A stretch of DNA of 64,000 bases from Glycomyces harbinensis (GTDB taxonomy: Bacteria; Actinomycetota; Actinomycetes; Mycobacteriales; Micromonosporaceae): positions 62,001-126,000 of the forward strand of contig NZ_FNAD01000015.1 of the NCBI RefSeq assembly GCF_900101745.1, given 5' to 3'. The notes under the pieces were generated by a model. The model was not told the DNA's origin, did not search any database, and saw only the letters and a program-made list of their open reading frames with translations. Shown one piece after another: positions 36,101-42,572 of the stretch. Each line of letters opens with the position of its first letter. Within the stretch, counting starts at the first letter, position 1. Position numbers and translations under genes: made by a program.

Positions 36101-36454
36101 CTCATCGAACTCGAGCAGATCGAGGCCGCCCAGGCGGACGCGGCGTCCGCGCTCGACCTGGCGCGCCGAGGCGGCTTCCTCATCCGTGAAGGACTGGCGC
36201 TCAACCTCCAGGCCGAGGCGGCACTGCACCTCGGGGAGACCGCGACCGCGCGCGGACTCGCCGAGGCCGCGGCGGACCTCCTGAGCCCCACCGGCTACCT
36301 CGCCGGCGAGGCCTGGTCGCTGTCGCTCCTGGGCGAAGCCACCGGCGCCGACGGCGACGAGGAGGCGGCCGCCCGGTACCGGAGCCGGGTCGAGCAGACC
36401 TACGCGCAGACGGGCGCGCCCGTACCGACCCGGTTCGGCACCGAACCGCAGTGA
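33161..36454 (+). CDS. large AfsR/SARP regulator: HTH-BTAD-NB-ARC-TPR
   Basis: This protein of about 1097 residues is a pathway-type activator. It has a winged HTH at about 5-95 (LQFKVLGPVAVALDAEPLL...NALMVYLHRLRRAL) and BTAD at about 100-245. The NB-ARC ATPase has Walker A GMAGVGKTA at about 322-330 and Walker B RMLLLLDNA, followed by a winged helix and TPR repeats from about 650 onward. ATG 33161 or GTG 33152 are both possible. It lies 166 bp upstream of the first bacteriocin-type precursor in the same direction. The repeated 15-bp element before each precursor is a candidate binding site, so it is the most likely activator of the cluster. Confidence 0.85.
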   Translation: MSDALQFKVLGPVAVALDAEPLLVRAPLQRRLLAALLTGSGQVVTGEALAEAIWDEAPPDNARNALMVYLHRLRRALGAAHRIVREPAGYRILVTAEDFDARAFDELSVSARNERGKNRLERSAELYSRAMELWRGEPYADVPPLGPIAAEALRLRERRSVVHQESLEVRLDLGRHAAVVGEFEALARDHPFRERLTALRAVALYRAGRQAEALQVFRESRKALREELGIDPGPLLQRVHDAILHRDERLETVSTGSIEGDWTPPAQPRIEVRSPAAVTPRELPADVTAFTGRENELRDLEAARLGDEAEGIPPASIVVLSGMAGVGKTASAIHWSRRVAGDYPDGQLFLDLRGHAGVPTLRPIEALAAMLRTLGLDDDQVPADADQAAARLRTATAGRRMLLLLDNARSAEQVTPLLPSGPGSLVIVTSRNHLGDLLARHGGFHLPLRPLDTEEAVSLLKSLLRLPRSARRPEIDELARRCGYLPLALRIAAANLVHGPQGLGEYTERLSSGDPLAALQIGDSPETAVKATFDRSYAAQPEDARHVFRMFGIAPVGSLSIDALAAVAGTGRKEAERAAAQLVNANMVDRDEHGRLSLHDLVRDYANGLVDAEDPLRAEALERLFTWYRETADAAGGTRYPGSARLQHPDHAGGAPRFDAPETAARWLEEEREQLIAIARYAAEHGHGSVAWRLADSLRAHTWAAMDSVDFLALADAALRGAREVGSVPGEAVAELGASTAYLKARDFTNAVEHAARAVELSHRIDWVPGQASAHHNMMVACWLTGRLRLALEHGEAALAINREHGRLRGQSVNLGALGVVYGELGELRRELELHTEALTIAEKIGDSRLQRSHLRNLMSESIELGSMDKAEHHMDQVMRIEADTGGGELTPLAAGGLAELYSALGRYDDALPYAELVVREAETNGDRRREAEGLVSVAAVLNRLGRHSEAVDVAGRALEPVGSDLMGIRINVLIERAVGLIELEQIEAAQADAASALDLARRGGFLIREGLALNLQAEAALHLGETATARGLAEAAADLLSPTGYLAGEAWSLSLLGEATGADGDEEAAARYRSRVEQTYAQTGAPVPTRFGTEPQ

Positions 36455-36486
36455 ACCGGCCCGCCGCGAAGCGGGGCGGGAGCCGG

Positions 36487-36534
36487 TGATCCGATCGGCT
36501 CGAATCGGCCGCCATCGCTTGTGCGGCGGCCGAT
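36487..36534 (+). promoter_or_regulatory. repeat 1: element TGATCCGATCGGCTC, +30 block and hairpin
   Basis: The 15-bp element (36487-36501) recurs before each of the three precursor genes. A second block GCTTGTGCGGC begins exactly 30 bp after its start (36517), as in repeat 2. CGGCTC and GCTTGT spaced by 15 bp may be a -35/-10-like pair. A 10-bp perfect hairpin (36504-36513 with 36525-36534) overlaps and could also end the regulator transcript. Confidence 0.65.
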
Positions 36535-36620
36535 CCGGCTGCGATCGTCTCGGTACGGACGGGCATCCGCCCGATCCGGCCGCGGGCGAGACCGCCCGCA
36601 CCGAGAGAGGATGAACTCCC

Positions 36621-36890
36621 ATGCAGCACATGTCGAAGAAGACCCGGGTGGTGGCCTCGGCGGCCGGCGCGATCGGCGCCCTCGGACTGCTCACCGCCAC
36701 GATCGGCCTGATGTGGGTCGCGGCCACGTACGGCGTCTCCCACGCCACCGCGACCCGCATCGTCGACGCGGTCATCGCGGGCGGCGTCACGCTCGCCATC
36801 CTGTTCGGCGCGTTCCCGTGGGTCGTGCCGCTGTACGCCACCATCCTTCACGTGACCAACTCCCGCACCAGGGCCGCCGCGATCCGCTAG
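36621..36890 (+). CDS. circular-bacteriocin-type precursor, peptide 1 (divergent)
   Basis: This 89-residue precursor has a basic leader (MQHMSKKTRV), a hydrophobic stretch and a predicted core beginning WVAATYGVSHATATRIVD at residue 32, giving about 58 residues. The core aligns with peptides 2 and 3 over WVA--(Y/L)G(V/I/L)S-A-A--IV-A, but diverges in its second half (FGAFPWVVPLYATILHVTN) and ends in AAAIR. It contains a second Trp and a Pro. GAGAGGATGA precedes the ATG at the distance used for the other two. It may be a partner peptide or a specialised immunity peptide rather than an active bacteriocin. Confidence 0.7.
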   Translation: MQHMSKKTRVVASAAGAIGALGLLTATIGLMWVAATYGVSHATATRIVDAVIAGGVTLAILFGAFPWVVPLYATILHVTNSRTRAAAIR

Positions 36891-36891
36891 G

Positions 36892-36911
36892 GCGGCGGCG
36901 TGCGCCGCCGG
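36892..36911 (+). terminator. GC hairpin after precursor 1
   Basis: GGCGGC and GCCGCC arms directly follow the stop codon at 36890, forming a tight stem. There is no T run; the hairpin could protect the short transcript 3' end or attenuate read-through. Confidence 0.45.
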
Positions 36912-36920
36912 ACCGAACGA

Positions 36921-37015
36921 TGATCCGGTCGGCTCATTTCGAACCGAAAGGCTTGTGCCGCATCACCGAACGCTGGGATGGTGAAGTTGCGGCCGGGCAA
37001 CGGTCCGGCCGCAAC
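36921..37015 (+). promoter_or_regulatory. repeat 2: element TGATCCGGTCGGCTC, +30 block and leader hairpin
   Basis: The element lies at 36921-36935 and the GCTTGTGCCGC block at 36951 (30 bp from the element start). A perfect 10-bp hairpin GTTGCGGCCG/CGGCCGCAAC (36986-36995 with 37006-37015) lies in the presumed 5' leader of precursor 2. Confidence 0.7.
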
Positions 37016-37084
37016 ACAATGGATGGTTCGTCGCCGCATCGCGGACACCGATCGCGACGGACCGCCCCACGAGAGGATGAAACC

Positions 37085-37351
37085 ATGCAGCTCAAGAAGA
37101 TCCTCGGCGGCGCGGCCGCCGGAGCCCTCGGCGTCGCCGGCCTGCTCACCGCCGGCCTCGCGCTGGCCTGGGTCGCCGGTTCGCTCGGCATCTCCGCGGC
37201 CGCCGCCAGCCAGATCGTCAACGCGATCATGGTCGGCGGCACCGCCCTGGCCATCGTCATCGCGATCTTCGGCGGCGGCATCATCAGCGCCATCGCCTTC
37301 ACCGTGCGTGCGATCGTCGCCCGCGTGGGCACCGCCCACGCGATCGCGTAA
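37085..37351 (+). CDS. circular-bacteriocin-type precursor, peptide 2
   Basis: This 88-residue precursor has a 28-residue leader with basic start (MQLKKILGG), a hydrophobic core and an AxA-like end (LALA). The predicted 60-residue core is WVAGSLGISAAAASQIVNAI... and ends in ARVGTAHAIA. The core closely matches the head-to-tail cyclised circularin A and amylocyclicin peptides (VAGALGV-AAA--IVN--, LASTLGISTAAA): hydrophobic, Gly/Ala/Ile-rich, cysteine-free, with late basic residues. ATG 37085 follows GAGAGGATGA. This peptide and peptide 3 share about three quarters of their core residues. Confidence 0.85.
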   Translation: MQLKKILGGAAAGALGVAGLLTAGLALAWVAGSLGISAAAASQIVNAIMVGGTALAIVIAIFGGGIISAIAFTVRAIVARVGTAHAIA

Positions 37352-37365
37352 CCCGCCACCAGCCT

Positions 37366-37401
37366 CGCCCCTCCGATCATCGCTTCCCGGTCGGAGGGGC
37401 G
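37366..37401 (+). terminator. strong hairpin after precursor 2 (attenuator)
   Basis: Perfect 11-bp arms CGCCCCTCCGA (37366-37376) and TCGGAGGGGCG (37391-37401) have a 14-nt loop and no T run. Placed 14 bp after the precursor stop, it probably lowers expression of downstream genes relative to the peptide or stabilises the precursor mRNA. Confidence 0.6.
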
Positions 37402-37458
37402 ATCGCGCGTTCGGGCCGCGCCTCGAAACCCGGAGCCGGACAACCGGAGGAGAACACC

Positions 37459-37845
37459 ATGCAGAAGCTGTACGCCGCCGCCGTCCGCCCCGCGTTCGCC
37501 GCGATCGCCGTCTGCGCGTCCGTCGCCATCGCGCTCCTGCTCGCACGGGCGGTCCCCGACACGCCCCTCGTATGGGGCGCGGCGGCGGCACTGGCCGTCT
37601 TCGGCGCACTGATCCCGGCCCTCGTCGCACTGCTGCACCGGTCCCGCCGGCCCCGCCTGCGGATCGGCGCGGCGGCCGTCGCGGCGATGACCGCGCACGC
37701 CGCGGCCACGAACGATCTCGTCGCCCCCTACCCCCAAGCGGCCCTGACGGCCGTCGGCGCGGTCCTCGCGCTCGCGACCGCGACCGTCGTCCTGCTCGCC
37801 GCCGCCGAAGCCCGGGCCGCAAGGCCCGGACGCGACAGGATCTGA
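37459..37845 (+). CDS. four-TM membrane protein between precursors, candidate immunity protein
   Basis: This 128-residue protein is almost wholly hydrophobic, with about four helices (PAFAAIAVCASVAIALLLA, VWGAAAALAVFGALIPALVALL, IGAAAVAAMTAHAA, ALTAVGAVLALATATVVLLAA) and a basic C-terminus. GGAGGAG precedes ATG 37459. Small hydrophobic immunity proteins are a standard part of circular-bacteriocin clusters, and this one lies between two precursor genes. The role is inferred from position and size. Confidence 0.6.
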   Translation: MQKLYAAAVRPAFAAIAVCASVAIALLLARAVPDTPLVWGAAAALAVFGALIPALVALLHRSRRPRLRIGAAAVAAMTAHAAATNDLVAPYPQAALTAVGAVLALATATVVLLAAAEARAARPGRDRI

Positions 37846-37862
37846 ATCTCCGACGCACGCGG

Positions 37863-37969
37863 TGACCCGTTCGGCTCGAAGAGTCGCGGAACGATTGCGC
37901 ACCGCAGCAACGGAACTGAACACTGAGTACAGCCCCGGTCAACCAGGGCTCACCCCGGGGCGGCCCCGG
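37863..37969 (+). promoter_or_regulatory. repeat 3: element TGACCCGTTCGGCTC with leader hairpins
   Basis: The element lies at 37863-37877, with a weaker +30 block (GATTGCGC at 37893). Two hairpins follow: AGCCC..GG/CC..GGGCT (37931-37950) and CCGGGG/CCCCGG (37955-37969). Order and spacing parallel repeats 1 and 2. Confidence 0.6.
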
Positions 37970-38010
37970 AGCGGACACCTCCGAAGCCGCCTCCCACGAG
38001 AGGATGACCA

Positions 38011-38277
38011 ATGAAACACAGCAACAAGGCGCTCGGCGCCGTCGCCGCGATGCTCGGCACCGCCGGACTGCTCACCGCGGGCATCGCGCTCGCCTGGGTC
38101 GCCGGCTCGCTCGGCCTGTCGGTCGCGGCCGCCACCCAGATCGTCAACGCGATCATGGTCGGCGGGGCCGCGCTCGCCATCGTCATGGCACTGTTCGGCG
38201 CCGGCATCATCAGTGCGATCGCCTTCACCGTGCGTTCGATCGTGCTGCGCGTCGGCTCCCGCGCCGCGGTCGCCTAA
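38011..38277 (+). CDS. circular-bacteriocin-type precursor, peptide 3
   Basis: This 88-residue precursor has the same layout as peptide 2: a 28-residue leader (MKHSNKALGA..., ending GIALA) and a 60-residue core WVAGSLGLSVAAATQIVNAI... that ends LRVGSRAAVA. Differences from peptide 2 are conservative and concentrated near the C-terminus (RAIVARVGTAHAIA against RSIVLRVGSRAAVA). ATG 38011 follows GAGAGGATGACC. It is the last precursor before the processing and transport genes. Confidence 0.85.
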   Translation: MKHSNKALGAVAAMLGTAGLLTAGIALAWVAGSLGLSVAAATQIVNAIMVGGAALAIVMALFGAGIISAIAFTVRSIVLRVGSRAAVA

Positions 38278-38291
38278 CCGGACCACATACG

Positions 38292-38846
38292 GTGCTGCTC
38301 GCATCACAGGTCAGGCTCACCGGTCGCACGCAGTACGTCGCGCTGCTGGTGAGCCTGACCGTCTTCATCACCGGCGCCCTGGTCGGGTACCACTCGCTCA
38401 GCGGCCTCGAACTCTTCACCGAAGGCGGGGACGGCGGCCACGACCAGTCGCTGGCGGGCATCGTCGGCCAGAACCTCGGCGCGGCGATGCTCCTCTACTC
38501 GGGCGTCGTGACCCTCGGCATCAGCTCCCTGCTCGGACTGGGAATGACCTCCGCCTTCGTCGGCGCGACGATGGCCGTCGCCGTCGACAACGCCGGCTGG
38601 GGCGAGGTCATCGGCACCGCATGGGCCTACGCCCCCATCGAGTTCGGCGGATGCGTGGTCGCCGCGGCGGCCGGCCTCTACCCCGTCCTCTCCGTGATCG
38701 GCAAGGTCTTCGCCGCCGAGGAGCGCCTGGCGCTGCTCAGCACCTACGCGCGCGGCCTCGTCGACTCCCTGAAACTGCTCGCCCTGGCCGTCGCGATGAT
38801 CCTGTTCGCCGGGCTCGTCGAGCTGGTCGTCATCGTATTGGAGTGA
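38292..38846 (+). CDS. SpoIIM/DUF95-like membrane protein of the bacteriocin cluster
   Basis: This 184-residue protein with about five helices carries GQNLGAAMLLYSGVVTLGISSLLGLGM and then AYAPIEFGGCVVAAAAGLYPV. These match the SpoIIM/DUF95 pattern (N--VA-L---G--LG, then P-----E----I-AGAAGL). DUF95 proteins occur in most known circular-bacteriocin clusters and are thought to act in maturation or secretion. GTG 38292, 14 bp after precursor 3, is the best start; no strong Shine-Dalgarno is seen. Confidence 0.75.
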   Translation: MLLASQVRLTGRTQYVALLVSLTVFITGALVGYHSLSGLELFTEGGDGGHDQSLAGIVGQNLGAAMLLYSGVVTLGISSLLGLGMTSAFVGATMAVAVDNAGWGEVIGTAWAYAPIEFGGCVVAAAAGLYPVLSVIGKVFAAEERLALLSTYARGLVDSLKLLALAVAMILFAGLVELVVIVLE

Positions 38847-38850
38847 ACCG

Positions 38851-39450
38851 TTGAGCACCCAGGCACCGAACCCGGCCGCAGAGGTGGGCGACGCACCGCC
38901 GCCCGAGGAGGCGGCCGCCGCCGAGCCGCCCCGGCCGCCCGCCACCAGCCGACCGCTGTGGCTGATCGCGTACTTCGCGATCATCGCGCTCCTCGTGGCG
39001 CGGATCCCGCAGCTAGAGACCTATGTGGACGGCCGGATGCCGCAGGAGGCGCTCGACGCCATCGGCGACCCCGAACTCGAGCAATTGGCCGTCCGCAGCG
39101 CCATCATGATCGGCATCGTCCTCCTCGCGCTGGTCGCGGCCCTGTACCTCTCGCTCGCGGCGGTACTGGAGCGCGCGGTCTTCACCGCCAGGATCGCGAT
39201 CGGGAAGGGCATGAGCTTCGGGCTGTACTTCCTCGTCATCACGCTCTGCCTCATCCCGGCCAACCTGTTCAGCCTCCTCACCGGCGTGGTCGCGGTCCGC
39301 GAGCACATCTGGTACTTCCTGTACCTCGGCCTCATCGGGGTGGTGGCGCCGTTCGCCTACCGCAGCACCTGGAAAGGCCTGCCGCGCCGCAAGATCGCGC
39401 TCCTGTTCGCCACCACGATCGGCCTGACCGCCCTGACGGCGGCGGGCTGA
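38851..39450 (+). CDS. four-TM membrane protein of the bacteriocin cluster
   Basis: This 199-residue protein has a Pro/Ala/Glu-rich cytoplasmic N-terminus (about 1-33) followed by hydrophobic helices (LWLIAYFAIIALLVARI, IMIGIVLLALVAALYLSLAAVL, GLYFLVITLCLIPANLFSLLTGVV, WYFLYLGLIGVVAPFAY). TTG 38851 has GGAG about seven bases upstream and follows the DUF95 stop by 4 bp. I do not recognise a family; its place between the DUF95 gene and the large membrane protein suggests part of the export or processing complex. Confidence 0.65.
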   Translation: MSTQAPNPAAEVGDAPPPEEAAAAEPPRPPATSRPLWLIAYFAIIALLVARIPQLETYVDGRMPQEALDAIGDPELEQLAVRSAIMIGIVLLALVAALYLSLAAVLERAVFTARIAIGKGMSFGLYFLVITLCLIPANLFSLLTGVVAVREHIWYFLYLGLIGVVAPFAYRSTWKGLPRRKIALLFATTIGLTALTAAG

Positions 39451-39466
39451 CCCGGATGGACCCCCG

Positions 39467-41035
39467 ATGAGCGCGCACGCGGCGGTGAGGGCCGAGCCGG
39501 ACGCCGCCGCGCGACCGGACCGGCCCGGCCGGGCCGCATTCCGCCGCTTCGGCGCCGTGCTGGACTTCAGGCACCTCGAACTGGTCACCGCGCTGCGGCT
39601 GCCGATGGGTCTGCGGCCCTTCCAGATCGGGTACGGCGGCGCGGTGCTCTTCGGGTTCGCGATCCTGGCGGCGGCTTCGGCAGCGGGGTTCGCGCTGTCG
39701 AACGCGCTGCTGAGCGAGCGCGCGGCCTCGGCGCAGGGGCTCCTGGTCGTGCTCGGCGTCGGCAACCTCTACATCGGGGGCGGCTATCTGCTGCGGGAGG
39801 CGTTCTCGGGCAGGCGGTTCCAGGTGTCGAACTCGTCGAACACCGCACTCTTCCGGGCCCTGGACCTGTCGGCCCGCGACGTACTCATCGTCTACTGCGG
39901 ACTCAGGATCACCGGGTACTTCGCGGCCGTGGCCCTGGTGGACGCGATGTTCCTGAACGCCTTCGCCTCTCGCCTGGATCTGGCGGGCGCCACGGTCGCG
40001 GCCGTCTTCGCGGTGCCGGCCGCGGCCTGGGCGGCGACGTTCGCCGTAGCCGCCCGGTCGGCCAGGCGCAGCGTGCGACCAACGGTCCACCGGCCCTGGG
40101 CGGTGCCGGCCCTCGTCGCCCTCGCGTTCTCGGCGACCTGGGCGACCTCGGCGCTGCTCATCGAGCCGATGCTCGACGCCGGGCCGGTCGCGTGGATCGC
40201 CCGAAGCGGCCCCGGCGCGTTCACGACCGCACTGGCACTGGCCTGTACCGCGATCGGCGCGGCGGCACTGGTCGTCGCGGCACTCGACGTGCGGCGGCTG
40301 TCGGCCGAGTCGTTCCCGATCCAGCAGACCGCTCCCCCGCGTACGATCCGCGGCGCCGCGCCGCGGTCCCTCACCGGCGTCCTCGCCCTGGAACTGCGGC
40401 GCAGCCCCTACTACGTGCCGGTGCGGCGGTCGGTCGCCGTCCTCGTCGCCGTCCTGGCCGCCGGCGTCGGCGTCCTCGCCTCCGGAGCGACGTGGCTGCC
40501 GCTCCCCTCGGTGCCGGAGCGGACCGCGTTCGTGCTCACCGCGGTCGCGCTCGCCACCGCGCTCGGACTCGCCGAACTCGTGCTTCGGGCCATCGGCCCG
40601 GTGACCTACACCGCGCAGTACCGGTTCGCATACGAATCAGGGCGTTCGAGCCGGTCGGTCGCGCTCGGCGCGATCATCTGCTGCGCACTCCCGGTGGCGC
40701 TCATGGGCATGGCAGTGGATGCCGTCGCGGTCGTCGCGGCGGGCGCCCAGGCCGCCCCGGGAGCGGCGACGAGTGCGGCGGTCACGGCCGTGGCCGCCGC
40801 GCTCGTCGCGGAGACGGTGATCGCGCCGCCGCGCAACGCCGACGGGACGCTCGCGCCCAACCTCGTCGGAGCCGTCCTCGCCATGGTCGTGGCGGCCCCG
40901 GTGCTGCTGCCGTTCTCGTTCGCACTGCCCGCCGGCCAGGCTCTGGCCGGCGCCTACTCGATCTGCCTGCTAGGAGGTGCCTTCGCATGCGTGGAACGCC
41001 GCATTCGCTCACTGCCGTCGACATCGTCGACCTGA
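39467..41035 (+). CDS. large polytopic membrane protein of the bacteriocin cluster
   Basis: This 522-residue protein has ten or more hydrophobic segments and no soluble domain. It may play the part of the large integral membrane protein that in circularin-type clusters precedes the ATPase gene and DUF95 gene and is needed for production. Features include GVGNLYIGGGYLLREAFSGRR in the first third and LELRRSPYYVPVRRS in the second half. Its end overlaps the ATPase gene by 49 bp, implying tight coupling. It may be the permease partner of that ATPase. Confidence 0.7.
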   Translation: MSAHAAVRAEPDAAARPDRPGRAAFRRFGAVLDFRHLELVTALRLPMGLRPFQIGYGGAVLFGFAILAAASAAGFALSNALLSERAASAQGLLVVLGVGNLYIGGGYLLREAFSGRRFQVSNSSNTALFRALDLSARDVLIVYCGLRITGYFAAVALVDAMFLNAFASRLDLAGATVAAVFAVPAAAWAATFAVAARSARRSVRPTVHRPWAVPALVALAFSATWATSALLIEPMLDAGPVAWIARSGPGAFTTALALACTAIGAAALVVAALDVRRLSAESFPIQQTAPPRTIRGAAPRSLTGVLALELRRSPYYVPVRRSVAVLVAVLAAGVGVLASGATWLPLPSVPERTAFVLTAVALATALGLAELVLRAIGPVTYTAQYRFAYESGRSSRSVALGAIICCALPVALMGMAVDAVAVVAAGAQAAPGAATSAAVTAVAAALVAETVIAPPRNADGTLAPNLVGAVLAMVVAAPVLLPFSFALPAGQALAGAYSICLLGGAFACVERRIRSLPSTSST

Positions 41036-41643
41036 CCGCCGGCTACGAGCGCGGGAAGCCGGTCTTCCTGGGCTTCTCGGTCTCCTTCCCCGGCCGCGGG
41101 ACGACCCAGGTCCGGGGCCGCAACGGCTCGGGCAAGTCCACCCTCGCGGAACTGTGCAGCGGGTACCTCAAACCCTGGAGCGGCACGGTGACCGTCGCGG
41201 GCCGCGACGCGGGCCACCCGTCCGCCCGGGCACACCGCCGCGTCTGCCGCACCGAACCGGCCCTGTACCCCAACCTGACCGCCCGCGACCACCTCTCCTT
41301 CGCGTCCCGCAGCGCCGGAGCCGATCCCGCCGCCGCGCACGAGCGCGCCCGCGAATACGGCCTCGGCGACTGGATGTCCGCGGAGGCCAAGGCCCTCTCC
41401 ACCGGGAACCGCCGCAAGCTCTGGCTGGTGATGTGCACGCTCGGCGCCTTCGACGTCGCGATCCTCGACGAGCCGTTCAACGGCCTCGACGACCAGGGGC
41501 GCGACCGGCTGGCCGACGAGATGCGCGAGTGGTCCGAGCGGGCCGCGGTCCTCCTCATCGCGCACGCCGCCCCCGCCGAGGCGACGGTCGACGCGGCCTT
41601 CGACCTCGGCGCACCCGACCAACCGAAACCAGAGGAGTCCTGA
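40987..41643 (+). CDS. ABC-type ATPase paired with the large membrane protein
   Basis: This 218-residue nucleotide-binding protein has Walker A GRNGSGKST, Walker B VAILDEPFNGLDD and a signature LSTGNRRK instead of the usual LSGGQ. The translated frame continues upstream through shadow sequence; a perfect AGGAGGT (40975-40981 region) sets the start at ATG 40987. The gene sits where circularin-type clusters have their ATPase (cirD-like position). It probably powers secretion or maturation of the peptides together with the 39467 product. Confidence 0.8.
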   Translation: MRGTPHSLTAVDIVDLTAGYERGKPVFLGFSVSFPGRGTTQVRGRNGSGKSTLAELCSGYLKPWSGTVTVAGRDAGHPSARAHRRVCRTEPALYPNLTARDHLSFASRSAGADPAAAHERAREYGLGDWMSAEAKALSTGNRRKLWLVMCTLGAFDVAILDEPFNGLDDQGRDRLADEMREWSERAAVLLIAHAAPAEATVDAAFDLGAPDQPKPEES

Positions 41644-42572
41644 TGGCGCGCATCGAAGCCCGCGGGCTGAGCAAGCGGTTCGGCGGCAAGCACGCCGTCC
41701 GCGACGTCTCCTTCGACGTCGAACCCGGCCGGATCACGGGCTTCCTGGGCCCCAACGGCTCCGGGAAGTCCACGACCATGCGCCTCATGCTCGGCCTCGA
41801 CCTCGGGCAGGGCGAGACCCGCTTCGACGGCGAGACCTACCGCGAACTCGCCGACCCGGTGCGCCGCGTCGGCGCGCTCCTGGACTCCGGCGCCTTCCAC
41901 CCCAGGCGCAGCGCCCGCGACCATCTCCGCATGATCGCGCGGGGCGCGGGCCTGCCGCCCTCACGCGCCGACGAAGTGCTCAACCAGGTTGGCCTCGGGG
42001 CCGTCGCCGACCGGCCCCCGAAGGGGTTCTCGCTCGGCATGAACCAGCGGCTCGGGCTCGCCGCCGCGCTCATCGGCCGCCCCGACACGCTCCTGCTCGA
42101 CGAGCCCGCGAACGGCATGGACCCGCAGGGGATGCGCTGGCTGCGTGACTTCCTCGAACATTATGCGGCCGAAGGGAACACCGTCTTCGTGTCCTCGCAT
42201 CTGCTCGCGGACCTGGAGGCCTTCGCCGAGCACGTCGTCGTCATCGGCCAGGGCCGGCTCCTCGCGGACTCGCCGCTGAAGGCGTTCATGGCCGCGCACG
42301 GCGTCGAGCGCGTCCGCGTCCGCACCACCGAGCCCGAGCAGCTCGCGGCGGCGGTCGAGGACGCCGGCGGCGCCGTGCCCGAACGCGACGGCGAACGGCT
42401 CACGGTCACCGGCCTCGACGTCAAGGCCGTCGCCGAACTCGCCGCCTCCCGGCGGCTCCTCGTCACCGAGCTCGTGGCCGTCAGCGGCAGCCTCGAGGAG
42501 GCCTTCCTCAACGCCTCGGCCGCGTCGGTCGAATACGGGACCGATCAGGCCCGGATCGAGGTAACCCGATGA
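41643..42572 (+). CDS. ABC transporter ATPase, BcrA-like
   Basis: This 309-residue ATPase has GPNGSGKSTTMR, the signature FSLGMNQRLG, Walker B TLLLDEPANGMDP and the switch VFVSSHLL. A C-terminal extension follows (KAFMAAHGVERVRVRT onward), as in BcrA/DrrA-type exporters. The stop of the previous gene overlaps by one base (TGATG), and the permease follows with ATGA. In bacteriocin clusters a BcrAB-like pair usually confers self-protection. The pair at 55786-57500 is a paralogue. Confidence 0.88.
   Translation: MARIEARGLSKRFGGKHAVRDVSFDVEPGRITGFLGPNGSGKSTTMRLMLGLDLGQGETRFDGETYRELADPVRRVGALLDSGAFHPRRSARDHLRMIARGAGLPPSRADEVLNQVGLGAVADRPPKGFSLGMNQRLGLAAALIGRPDTLLLDEPANGMDPQGMRWLRDFLEHYAAEGNTVFVSSHLLADLEAFAEHVVVIGQGRLLADSPLKAFMAAHGVERVRVRTTEPEQLAAAVEDAGGAVPERDGERLTVTGLDVKAVAELAASRRLLVTELVAVSGSLEEAFLNASAASVEYGTDQARIEVTR

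Noticed and set aside
34949-36844. Long minus-strand frame opposite the SARP gene
   Set aside because: Shadow of the TPR region; no motifs, unusual composition.
36521-37351. 276-codon plus-strand frame covering precursors 1 and 2
   Set aside because: It is in the frame of precursor 2 and continues upstream through intergenic sequence; the GAGAGGATGA ribosome site fixes the start at ATG 37085.
36621-38277. Precursors as ordinary tandem two-TM proteins, holins or lanthipeptides
   Set aside because: No Cys for lanthionine, no LanM/LanB neighbours and no lysin gene; the core pattern and the DUF95/ATPase neighbourhood fit circular bacteriocins better.
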